Shown one piece after another: positions 1-5,222 of a stretch of 5,222 bases of DNA. Source of the DNA: Geobacteraceae bacterium. GTDB taxonomy: Bacteria > Desulfobacterota > Desulfuromonadia > Geobacterales > Geobacteraceae. Made by a program: the position numbers and the translations under genes. Below the pieces are notes generated by a model. That model made no database searches, was not told where the DNA came from, and saw only the letters and a program-made list of their open reading frames with translations. The stretch's first letter is position 1. Each line of letters opens with the position of its first letter. Location of the stretch: positions 1-5,222 of the forward strand of contig JAAZOO010000026.1 in the NCBI GenBank assembly GCA_012797715.1, in the 5' to 3' direction.

Positions 1-144
1 CATTTCGCTAAGAGAAGCAACGAAATACGACAGAGTCGCTCTCTGCGGATACCTCCAACTGCCGGTTTTTAGGATGAATGAGTCTCCCTCCCGAGACTCC
101 CAATGTGACACGGAAAGGGCCGTCACTGTTGAACCGATTGCTCC
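1..144. other. Gene-poor leader region with several small inverted repeats
   Basis: No recognisable gene lies here. Four short inverted repeats follow one another: ATTTCG/CGAAAT (2-7 with 21-26), CAGAG/CTCTG (31-35 with 41-45), GAGTCTC/GAGACTC (80-86 with 93-99), and a bulged GTGA-CGG/CCG-TCAC stem (105-126). No good -35/-10 pair was found. One plus-strand frame stays open from the left edge to a TGA at 146-148 and could be the tail of an upstream gene, but its 48 residues match nothing I recognise. The region could be a structured mRNA leader for the flavoprotein gene or simply the 3' end of the preceding unit. Confidence 0.35.
80..99. repeat. Perfect 7-bp inverted repeat with 6-nt loop
   Basis: GAGTCTC at 80-86 and GAGACTC at 93-99 are exact reverse complements separated by CCTCCC. 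It is the strongest of the inverted repeats upstream of the FAD-dependent dehydrogenase gene. No T-run follows, so it is not a standard intrinsic terminator. It could be an operator or part of a leader structure; the function is unknown. Confidence 0.4.
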
Positions 145-168
145 ATGAGGGTGGCGGCGAACGCGAAC

Positions 169-173
169 AGGAG
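169..173 (+). promoter_or_regulatory. Shine-Dalgarno that fixes the flavoprotein start
   Basis: AGGAG at 169-173 sits 7 nt before the ATG at 181. The upstream in-frame ATG at 145 has no comparable ribosome-binding site, so 181 is the better start. Confidence 0.7.
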
Positions 174-180
174 CCTATCC

Positions 181-1458
181 ATGCTTTCTTCCAGGCATGA
201 TGTCATCATCGTCGGCACCGGGCCGGCGGGTCTCGGGGCCGCCTTCCACCTGACCGCCGCCTCTCCCTCCCTCTCCATTCTCATGATCGACCGGGAAAAG
301 ATCTGTTCCGGCGGCCTGCTGAACGACTGCAAGCAGAATTACACCTATCCCATCGGGTTTGTGGTCCAGAACTGGACACGGGAAGAAGCGGAGCGCCTCC
401 TGCCGCGGGTGGAGGAATGCCTGCGGCCTGTCATCAAGGAGAAAAAGAACCTGGAGATATACCGGCGGCGTGCGGAGCGCATCGGCGTAACCCTGCTGGA
501 TGTCCGCCAGGCCCATGTGGGCACGGATCGGAGCAGGGAGCTGATTCGCCGTCTCCTGGACGAGCTCGCGGGCAGGGGCGTGCACTTCGCCCTGGAGCGG
601 GAGGTTACAGATGTCTTTGACGACCGGGCCGGGCCGGGAGTGATCGTAGACGGCACGGAAACGGTACGGGGCGGAACGGTGATCGTCGCACCCGGACGGA
701 AAGGTTTCAGCTTTCTTCAGCAGGTAATGGAACGGATGGGGATTGACTATATCGATAACGAGGTCGACGTGGGGATCCGCCTGGAGACCACGCTCAACAA
801 CTACCCCATCGTCAGAGACTACTATGACCCCAAATTCCTCTTCCCCGAACGGGTGCGCACCTTCTGTACCAATTCCGGCCATGCGCGGGTGGTGCTGGAA
901 CGCTACCAGGGGTTCAGCCTGGTCAACGGCCATGCCCTTTCCGAGGAGCACGAGGGGAACAACCTGGTGAATTTCGCTCTCCTCAAGACCATCGGCCTCA
1001 AAGACCCGGTCAGGAGCGGACAGCAGATGGCCGTGTTTCTCGGCAGGCTGGCCAATGAGATAGGCGGCGGGAAACCCCTCATGCAGCGGGTCGGGGACTT
1101 CCGCATGGAGAAACGCTCCACCGCGGAAACCTTCAACGAGGACCTCTACTCCTTCCCACCCAGTTGCCCGGTCACGGCCGGCGACCTGGGGCTGGCGGTC
1201 CCGGCCAAGATTATGCGTCACATCTGGGCGGCCATGAAAAAGCTCGACACCATCATCCCGGGCATTCTCCATCCGAGCACCATCATGTACTATCCCGAAA
1301 TCAAGATGTACGCCAACAAGCCTTCCTTTATCGACCGCCATTTCCGGGTCAGCGAAAACGTCTACATGATTGGTGACGGCGCGGGGACATCACGCGGCAT
1401 AACCGCAGCCTGGGCAAGCGGGATCCGGGCGGCGGAAGGGATCCTGTCGAGACATTGA
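181..1458 (+). CDS. FAD-dependent dehydrogenase, COG2509-like NAD(P)/FAD oxidoreductase
   Basis: Predicted cytoplasmic flavoprotein of 425 residues. The N-terminus carries a Rossmann dinucleotide-binding motif, GTGPAG at residues 12-17 after strand DVIIV, with an acidic residue (D37) at the end of the second strand, as expected for FAD ribose binding. SGGLLNDC (43-50), TFCTNSGHARVV (227-238) and VNGHALSEEHEGNNLVNFALL (248-268) follow the pattern of the uncharacterised FAD-dependent dehydrogenases of COG2509. The C-terminal GDGAGTSRGITAAWASGIRAAEG (398-420) is the second FAD-contact motif. There is no signal peptide or membrane segment. The substrate and reaction are unknown for this family; a redox role is inferred from the fold. 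An in-frame ATG at 145 would add 12 residues, but the AGGAG site favours 181. The gene ends 178 bp before the PBP gene, which has its own promoter, so the two are probably not an obligate operon. The reading frame looks intact and full-length. Confidence 0.88.
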   Translation: MLSSRHDVIIVGTGPAGLGAAFHLTAASPSLSILMIDREKICSGGLLNDCKQNYTYPIGFVVQNWTREEAERLLPRVEECLRPVIKEKKNLEIYRRRAERIGVTLLDVRQAHVGTDRSRELIRRLLDELAGRGVHFALEREVTDVFDDRAGPGVIVDGTETVRGGTVIVAPGRKGFSFLQQVMERMGIDYIDNEVDVGIRLETTLNNYPIVRDYYDPKFLFPERVRTFCTNSGHARVVLERYQGFSLVNGHALSEEHEGNNLVNFALLKTIGLKDPVRSGQQMAVFLGRLANEIGGGKPLMQRVGDFRMEKRSTAETFNEDLYSFPPSCPVTAGDLGLAVPAKIMRHIWAAMKKLDTIIPGILHPSTIMYYPEIKMYANKPSFIDRHFRVSENVYMIGDGAGTSRGITAAWASGIRAAEGILSRH

Positions 1459-1523
1459 TCGTAAACCTCGAGACGCCGGGAGGAAGGAACGCTGCCGGGG
1501 CAAGCCGCCGTCCGAGCCCGTAA

Positions 1524-1552
1524 TTGACAAATCCGGGTAAGTAGCATATAGT
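1524..1552 (+). promoter_or_regulatory. Near-consensus sigma70-type promoter of the PBP gene
   Basis: TTGACA (1524-1529) matches the -35 consensus exactly. TATAGT (1547-1552) matches the -10 at five of six positions, and the spacer is 17 nt. The expected start is near A1560, giving a leader of about 77 nt before the ATG at 1637. The region lies in the gap after the flavoprotein gene and reads toward the transpeptidase gene. Confidence 0.75.
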
Positions 1553-1565
1553 TGCGCGCAATTAT
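1548..1565. promoter_or_regulatory. Palindromic operator candidate over the -10/start site
   Basis: TTGCGCGCAA (1552-1561) is a perfect 10-bp palindrome. Its arms extend to an 18-bp symmetrical element (1548-1565) with a single mismatched pair (G1551/T1562). It overlaps the -10 box and predicted start of the PBP promoter, the usual position for a repressor operator. No regulator gene is nearby and I cannot assign the box to a known family. Confidence 0.45.
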
Positions 1566-1636
1566 CGGATGATTCCCCGTCCTTTTCGCAGCCCGGAAAA
1601 TCGGCGTAACCACAATCCTGCAGTACCGACCTGCCC

Positions 1637-3016
1637 ATGCGTGATCTGAAAAATTTTGCGGAACGCAAACGACTTGTTTCCCTTTCTTCCCTTTTTCGAA
1701 AGAGACGGAAGAGCAGGAATACCTTTAGAACTCTTTCCGAAACGAACAAGGACAGGAAACGCCTCACGGTAATCCTTCCTGTCCTGTGCGGCGTTCTGGC
1801 TCTGTATCCCGTTTCCTTCCTCGTCAAGTCTTCGCTCTCCGCCCTCTCCTTCCGGGGAGAGGGCGCCGGAAATGCGAACGCTGCCTCGCGTGAGCCCGCT
1901 CCCTACCGTTCTTTCCGCATCGCGGCGGATGCCCTGAAACATGCCGAGGTGTCCGGGGGGAGGCTGGTTGCCCCCCTCTCCGGCGGAGGGCTGGTTTCCT
2001 ATACAATCTCTCCCGCACTTCAGAACAGGGTGGAGAAGGTGTTGGCGGAGAATAACGTTCCCTACGGCGTTTTTGTTGCCATCGAGCCGAAAACGGGAAA
2101 GGTGCTGGCCCTTACGGGATATTCGTCGGTCAGTCCCGGGTGGGGGGACGACGCATTCTATAAGGTGTATCCCATGGCGTCTCTCTTCAAGATGGTCACC
2201 GCCTGCGCCGCCCTTGAACTGAAGAAGGTCGAACCGGACACCATGTTCGCTTTCCGGGGGTATTCCTATTCGGAAAATCCCCGTTCCTGGAGCGTCAACC
2301 CGAAGAAGGCCGGTCAGCAGATGCCGCTCGATCTGGCCATGGGGAAATCCATCAACCCGGTTTTCGGAAGGCTTGCCAGTGATGTGGTGGGACGGGACTC
2401 GATCATGTCCTACGCGAGCCGTTTCGGGTTCAACCAGACCCTCTTCCCGGGAACGCCCGTGGTGCCCAGCCGCGCGGTCCTTCCCAAGGACGATCTCGAG
2501 CTGAAACTTATGGGGTGCGGGCTCGGCAGAGAGGTGAAGATATCCCCTTTCCATGCGGCGGTCGTGATGGCCGGTCTCGCGAACAAGGGCACCATGCTGG
2601 CCCCCATACTGGCCGAGGAAATCCGTGATGGGGGGAACCAGGTCCTCCCCCCGGAGAAACCCCGGATAATCGGGCATCTGGTGACGTCGGAGACCGCCGA
2701 CAAGCTGTCCCGCATGCTCCTGACAACCGTTACCGAAGGCACGTCCAGGCGGGCGTTTCATGATCGGCACGGCCGACCGAGGCTGCCGTCGGTTACCATC
2801 TGCGCCAAGACCGGCTCCATAAACGGCACGGACCCGGAGGGGAGCTATACATGGTTCGCGGCGTACGCCCCTGCTGAAGACCCTCAGATTGCACTTGTCG
2901 CCCTTGTTATCAATCAGGGCAGATGGAAGATAAAGGCATCGCGTCTGGGAGCGGAGGCGCTTGAAGAATTCTTCGCGGACAGGAGTCCCGGTCTGCAGTC
3001 GTTGCTCAAGGAGTGA
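1637..3016 (+). CDS. Membrane-anchored penicillin-binding protein, transpeptidase domain
   Basis: Predicted D,D-transpeptidase (459 residues) cross-linking peptidoglycan on the periplasmic side of the inner membrane. A very basic cytoplasmic tail (RKRRK at 21-25, DRKR at 39-42) precedes one hydrophobic anchor at about 43-63. After a linker, the catalytic domain starts near YTISPALQ (122-129) and IEPKTGKVLALTGYS (149-163). The three active-site motifs are present and in order: S182-L-F-K185 (nucleophile serine), S238-I-N240, and K391-T-G393-S. GLGREVKISPFHAAVVMAGLANKGTM (295-320) resembles class B PBPs of the FtsI/PBP2 type. The protein is shorter than typical class B PBPs because only some 60 residues separate anchor and catalytic domain, so there is no room for the normal pedestal domain. 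The residues before the nucleophile (PMAS) differ from the common PGST. No Shine-Dalgarno precedes the ATG and there is no alternative in-frame start, since a TAA lies at 1607. It converges with the lpxH-like gene. The exact physiological role (division, elongation or specialised) cannot be read from sequence. Confidence 0.88.
   Translation: MRDLKNFAERKRLVSLSSLFRKRRKSRNTFRTLSETNKDRKRLTVILPVLCGVLALYPVSFLVKSSLSALSFRGEGAGNANAASREPAPYRSFRIAADALKHAEVSGGRLVAPLSGGGLVSYTISPALQNRVEKVLAENNVPYGVFVAIEPKTGKVLALTGYSSVSPGWGDDAFYKVYPMASLFKMVTACAALELKKVEPDTMFAFRGYSYSENPRSWSVNPKKAGQQMPLDLAMGKSINPVFGRLASDVVGRDSIMSYASRFGFNQTLFPGTPVVPSRAVLPKDDLELKLMGCGLGREVKISPFHAAVVMAGLANKGTMLAPILAEEIRDGGNQVLPPEKPRIIGHLVTSETADKLSRMLLTTVTEGTSRRAFHDRHGRPRLPSVTICAKTGSINGTDPEGSYTWFAAYAPAEDPQIALVALVINQGRWKIKASRLGAEALEEFFADRSPGLQSLLKE
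1840..1865. repeat. Strong 10-bp inverted repeat inside the PBP gene
   Basis: CGCCCTCTCC (1840-1849) and GGAGAGGGCG (1856-1865) are exact reverse complements around a 6-nt TTCCGG loop. The element is in frame and encodes the small/charged linker just after the transmembrane anchor (about residues 68-77). It resembles GC-rich CCCTCTCC/GGAGAGGG hairpins common between genes in many bacteria. The resemblance is from memory, not a search. Confidence 0.55.
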
Positions 3017-3068
3017 TGGCGGGTTCCGTCCTGGTGGAAAAAGAGAACGCGGGCACGGCCGGGAAGAG

Positions 3069-3791
3069 TCAGCGGTACTTGTGGAGAAAGAAGTTTCCCT
3101 CCCGCAGTTCTCCATAGGAATACTGGGTAATCCAGTCTCCCAGCGAGAGGAGGGTCCGGGTTTTCCCCCGGTTTCGCGTCGCCAGGAGGGGGAGATGGAA
3201 GTGGGCGCTGATAACCGCATCGCACTGTTCGCGGAATCTTTCCTCGGCGAATGCATGGAGCAGGTGACGGTAGTCCCACTTCGCGTTTCTTTTTGCGTGA
3301 TTCCCTTTGCTGCGGCGGGACATGTGTCCGGCCAGACGGAAGACTGCCGAGGGAGGGACAAGGGGAAAGATAGCTTTCGTGGCTCGATTGTGCAGAAGGA
3401 ACCGGAGAAGCCTGGACCCGTAATCACGGGAGTTGATCTCGTCTCCGTGGCAGAGAAAGCATTTCCTGCCGTCCAGATTCAGGACCGCGGGGCCAGGAAA
3501 GACGGTTGCTCCGACGGCTTCCGAGAAGTGAACTCCCATGTGAAAGTCATGGTTCCCCTCAAAATAGACGATGCGGGTTCCGGCGTCCGAGAGCCTCCGC
3601 AGCTGCTCCAGTATGGGCAGGTAGTGGGGGAAAAGGGCGGGCCGGTAGCCGATCCAGAACTCGAACAGGTCCCCGAGGATGAACAGCGTTTCCGCCGTGC
3701 CGTGCAGTTCGGAAAGGAATCGCGCAAGGGTCCGGTAATTTTCATCATCGGGATTCCGCAGGTGAGCATCGGCAATGAATACCTTTCGCAT
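3069..3791 (-). CDS. lpxH: UDP-2,3-diacylglucosamine diphosphatase (LpxH-type metallophosphoesterase)
   Basis: Probable lipid A pathway enzyme that splits UDP-2,3-diacylglucosamine into lipid X and UMP at the inner face of the cytoplasmic membrane. The 240 residues are the length of known LpxH. The metal-binding motifs of the calcineurin-like phosphoesterase fold are complete: D8-A-H10, G40-D41-LFEFWIG, G79-N80-H81-D82, H115-G116-D117 and A-H197-F-H199. Their spacing is almost that of E. coli LpxH, and LGDLFE.WIG is a signature of that family. FRLAGHMSRRSKGNHAKRN (151-169) lines up with the lid segment of LpxH. An odd point is His81 where classical LpxH has Arg in GNRDF, so an LpxH2-like or other phosphoesterase role is possible. 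The start at 3791 was chosen because the fold begins right there; the frame stays open up to an ATG at 3905, but that would add 38 non-conserved residues and overlap the divergent gene. No Shine-Dalgarno is visible. It ends tail-to-tail with the PBP gene, 52 bp apart. Confidence 0.82.
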   Translation of the reverse strand: MRKVFIADAHLRNPDDENYRTLARFLSELHGTAETLFILGDLFEFWIGYRPALFPHYLPILEQLRRLSDAGTRIVYFEGNHDFHMGVHFSEAVGATVFPGPAVLNLDGRKCFLCHGDEINSRDYGSRLLRFLLHNRATKAIFPLVPPSAVFRLAGHMSRRSKGNHAKRNAKWDYRHLLHAFAEERFREQCDAVISAHFHLPLLATRNRGKTRTLLSLGDWITQYSYGELREGNFFLHKYR

Positions 3792-3797
3792 TGCCGC

Positions 3798-3826
3798 ACT
3801 ATAACGAAAATGCGGTAAAAGGTAAA
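3798..3826 (-). promoter_or_regulatory. lpxH: Candidate promoter of lpxH, possibly leaderless
   Basis: Reading the minus strand, TTTACC (3826-3821) is a four-of-six -35 match and TATAGT (3803-3798) a five-of-six -10 match, with a 17-nt spacer. Only six bases separate the -10 from the ATG at 3791, so transcription would start at or next to the start codon. That fits the missing Shine-Dalgarno. Confidence 0.45.
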
Positions 3827-3877
3827 GGCGGAGGCCCTGTCGATCCCGTTCTTTCCGGCATGGGCTTGAGCAGTAAC

Positions 3878-3882
3878 AGGGG
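3878..3882 (+). promoter_or_regulatory. Shine-Dalgarno candidate for the UPF0158 gene
   Basis: AGGGG at 3878-3882 directly abuts the ATG at 3883, which is too close to serve it, but lies 12 nt before the ATG at 3895. It therefore favours 3895 over 3883; the third ATG, at 3904, has only a weak GGGA 3 nt upstream. Confidence 0.4.
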
Positions 3883-3894
3883 ATGGTTTCCGGT

Positions 3895-4332
3895 ATGGGA
3901 TTCATGCGTGACGTTGAGATTGTGTGGGACGACCTGCTCGACGCGTTCGAAAACGTCGACCCGGAAACCGTCTATTTCCTGGACAGGGAGACGGGAGAGA
4001 TATTCTCCGTTCCCATCGACTATGAGGACGATGACTTCTGGGAAGAGATAGAGATGAATGAAGAGCGCTATCTCCAGATACCGGACTTCGATTACGACCA
4101 GGAGAGGCAGCTGCTGTACGAGTTCATCAAAGGGATGACCAATCCCGTCCTGAAGAACATCCTGGAACGCTCCTTCATGGGAAAGCGCCCTCTCGGCCGC
4201 CTCGATGACATCCTTTCCTTCTATCCGGAGGAGAAGGAACGTCTCGTTGCCCTCAAGGACGAGCAGACAGCAGCGCGAATACGAACCTGGCTGGAAATTA
4301 ACGATATCTTTCTCTCCGACGAGACGAGTTGA
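3895..4332 (+). CDS. UPF0158 family protein, function unknown
   Basis: Small, strongly acidic, soluble protein of 145 residues with no signal peptide or membrane segment. VYFLDRETGEIFSVP (26-40) is the characteristic 'YxLDxxTGE' segment of UPF0158 (Pfam PF03682 family). It is followed by an acidic stretch (YEDDDFWEEIEMNEERYLQIP, 43-63) and a C-terminal WLEINDI (132-138) that fits the usual family ending. The biochemical role of the family is not established and nothing in the sequence indicates a catalytic site. Three in-frame ATGs (3883, 3895, 3904) are possible starts; 3895 is preferred from ribosome-binding-site spacing, and the choice changes only a few residues. The gene diverges from the lpxH-like gene across roughly 100 bp and is followed by a C-rich 3' region. 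No clear plus-strand promoter was found in the divergent gap. Family assignment is from recognised motifs, not a search. Confidence 0.8.
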   Translation: MGFMRDVEIVWDDLLDAFENVDPETVYFLDRETGEIFSVPIDYEDDDFWEEIEMNEERYLQIPDFDYDQERQLLYEFIKGMTNPVLKNILERSFMGKRPLGRLDDILSFYPEEKERLVALKDEQTAARIRTWLEINDIFLSDETS

Positions 4333-4336
4333 ATCG

Positions 4337-4410
4337 TTTTCCTTGCCCATCCCCCCGTTTTTTCCGTCCTCGACCCTTTTCACTCCGGCCCGTTCCGCCC
4401 CGTCCCTTTG
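4337..4410 (+). terminator. C-rich, G-poor tract: Rho-dependent termination candidate
   Basis: Of 74 bases starting five nucleotides after the UPF0158 stop codon, 35 are C, 26 T, 10 G and 3 A by hand count. An unstructured C-rich, G-poor transcript segment just after a stop codon is the type of sequence Rho loads on. No hairpin lies within the tract itself. The call rests on composition only. Confidence 0.3.
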
Positions 4411-4425
4411 TGTCGTGGAGACGCC

Positions 4426-4452
4426 CGGTGCCGGGAGTGCACCGCCGTTTTT
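4426..4452 (+). terminator. Weak intrinsic terminator or attenuator-like hairpin
   Basis: CGGTGC (4426-4431) pairs with GCACCG (4439-4444) around a 7-nt loop, and a TTTTT run follows three bases later (4448-4452). The stem is short (6 bp) but GC-rich. It could end the UPF0158 transcript or act in a leader of the copper ATPase gene, which starts 81 bp further on. Confidence 0.35.
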
Positions 4453-4523
4453 CCCTGCGGCACCATTCTTCCCCCTGATTCATGAAAGCCGTTCCGCCCG
4501 GGCCCCACGGTGTCGGTTTCTAC

Positions 4524-4527
4524 GGAG
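4524..4527 (+). promoter_or_regulatory. Shine-Dalgarno of the copper ATPase gene
   Basis: GGAG at 4524-4527 lies 6 nt before the ATG at 4534, supporting that start codon. No recognisable promoter or copper-regulator operator (CueR, CsoR or CopY type) was found in the 201 bp upstream gap. Confidence 0.65.
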
Positions 4528-4533
4528 TGTCCT

Positions 4534-5222
4534 ATGGAAAAGAAAACCCTTTCCGTTACCGGGATGTCCTGCTCGGCATGCGCCGCCCGCATTGAGCGGG
4601 AGCTGGCCGCAACCCCCGGCATCGGCCGTGCGGCGGTGAATTTTCCCCTCCGGGAACTGACGATCGAGTACGATCCGGACAGGATAGGCCTCCGGGATGT
4701 TGCATCTGTTGTGGTAAGGCTGGGATACGGGATCGGCACCCCGGGGGACGAAACCGTCGAGCCTGCGTCTCAGCGAGCCTGGTTTCTGTTCAGCCTCGCG
4801 GCAACCCTCCCGATCATGGCAACCATGGTTGTCCACGAGCATCCGGTGGCAGGCTGGATTGCCTTCCTCCTCGCGACACTTGTCCAGTTTTCCGCGGGGC
4901 TGACCTTTTACCGTGGTGCCTGGTACGCCCTGAAGAATCGGGGTGCGAACATGGACGTGCTGATTGCTCTCGGCACCTCTGCCGCATACCTTTATTCGGT
5001 ATCGGCATTTTTTGGTGCCTTCGGCGGCCATGGTGCGGTTTTTTTCGAAACGTCCGCCATGCTCATAACCTTCATCCGCCTGGGAAAATACCTGGAATCC
5101 CGTGCCCGCGGGCGGGCGGGAGACGCTTTGAAAAAGCTCCTGCGGCTTCAGGCGGACACGGCGCGGCTGGTTGACGAACAGGGGGAGAGGGAGGTCGCCG
5201 CTTCCACGGTCAGGATCGGCGA
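4534..5222 (+). CDS. copA: Copper-translocating P-type ATPase, N-terminal part (cut by window end)
   Basis: The first 229 codons of a P1B-type ATPase that exports Cu(I) across the inner membrane. A single N-terminal heavy-metal-associated domain carries G10-M-S-C13-S-A-C16, the two-cysteine copper-binding loop. Four hydrophobic segments follow at about 82-100, 106-126, 141-161 and 168-187. FYRGAWYALKNRGANMDVLIALGTSAAYLYS (125-155) and FFETSAMLITFIRLGKYLESRARGRAGDALKKLL (170-203) are hallmark CopA segments, the latter leading into the actuator domain. The window ends before the actuator TGE loop, the CPC membrane motif and the DKTGT phosphorylation site, so catalytic integrity and the metal specificity set by the membrane motifs cannot be checked. 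Copper is inferred from close similarity to CopA; silver is a related alternative. I translated the frame to the edge and found no stop or frameshift. The gene appears to be its own unit, after a 201 bp gap. Confidence 0.9.
   Translation, partial: MEKKTLSVTGMSCSACAARIERELAATPGIGRAAVNFPLRELTIEYDPDRIGLRDVASVVVRLGYGIGTPGDETVEPASQRAWFLFSLAATLPIMATMVVHEHPVAGWIAFLLATLVQFSAGLTFYRGAWYALKNRGANMDVLIALGTSAAYLYSVSAFFGAFGGHGAVFFETSAMLITFIRLGKYLESRARGRAGDALKKLLRLQADTARLVDEQGEREVAASTVRIG

Noticed and set aside
2..148. Open plus-strand frame ending in an ATGA overlap with the ATG at 145
   Set aside because: The overlap looks like translational coupling, but the flavoprotein has a much better start at 181 and the 48-residue frame has no recognisable homology.
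175..1341. 388-codon minus-strand frame opposite the flavoprotein
   Set aside because: It is antisense to a well-supported FAD-binding protein and its translation shows no domain or plausible start context.
1684..1713. Bulged hairpin with a TTCG loop early in the PBP gene
   Set aside because: The stem is interrupted by a 4-nt bulge and lies in Lys/Arg-rich, purine/pyrimidine-skewed codons, where chance pairing is likely.
3017..3068. Possible bidirectional terminator between the convergent PBP and lpxH genes
   Set aside because: No convincing GC-rich stem flanked by T-runs could be found in these 52 bases.
1562..3427. 621-codon open frame on the minus strand opposite the PBP gene
   Set aside because: It is antisense to a gene with all three transpeptidase motifs, its protein has no recognisable domain and is rich in Arg/Gly/Pro, as expected of a shadow frame in GC-rich DNA.
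2961..3818. 285-codon plus-strand frame opposite lpxH
   Set aside because: It overlaps the end of the PBP gene and lies antisense to the conserved phosphoesterase motifs; it has no recognisable features of its own.
4482..4595. 37-codon ORF overlapping the start of copA, a possible leader peptide
   Set aside because: No Shine-Dalgarno precedes it, it runs out of frame into copA, and its sequence has no Cys/His pattern suggesting metal sensing.

Overview
This 5.2 kb window looks like an ordinary stretch of chromosome from a GC-rich Gram-negative bacterium. The lpxH-like gene implies lipid A synthesis and so an outer membrane. The gene mix (a COG2509-type flavoprotein, a short penicillin-binding transpeptidase, LpxH, a UPF0158 protein and a copper ATPase) would suit a deltaproteobacterial lineage (Desulfobacterota, Geobacter- or Syntrophus-like). 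That placement is inference; no taxonomic marker gene is present.

Layout: 1-180 is a gene-poor leader rich in small inverted repeats. 181-1458 (+) encodes a predicted FAD-dependent dehydrogenase. 1459-1636 is a gap holding a near-consensus sigma70-type promoter (TTGACA, 17 nt, TATAGT) with a palindrome over its -10/start region. 1637-3016 (+) encodes a membrane-anchored penicillin-binding transpeptidase lacking the usual N-terminal pedestal domain. It converges, across 52 bp, on 3069-3791 (-), an LpxH-type metallophosphoesterase. Divergent from that is a small acidic UPF0158 protein, 3895-4332 (+). A 201 bp gap (4333-4533) contains a C-rich, G-poor tract and a terminator-like hairpin. A CopA-type copper P-type ATPase begins at 4534 and runs off the right edge.

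The PBP (peptidoglycan cross-linking) and LpxH (lipid A) both serve the cell envelope. Although on opposite strands, they share a similar element, TATAGT(T)GCG(C)GCAAT, at their predicted -10/start regions, and neither has a visible Shine-Dalgarno. This is the most interesting non-coding signal here. I see no mobile element, CRISPR array, tRNA or rRNA, and no clearly novel multi-gene system. Most findings concern regulation and family-level oddities.
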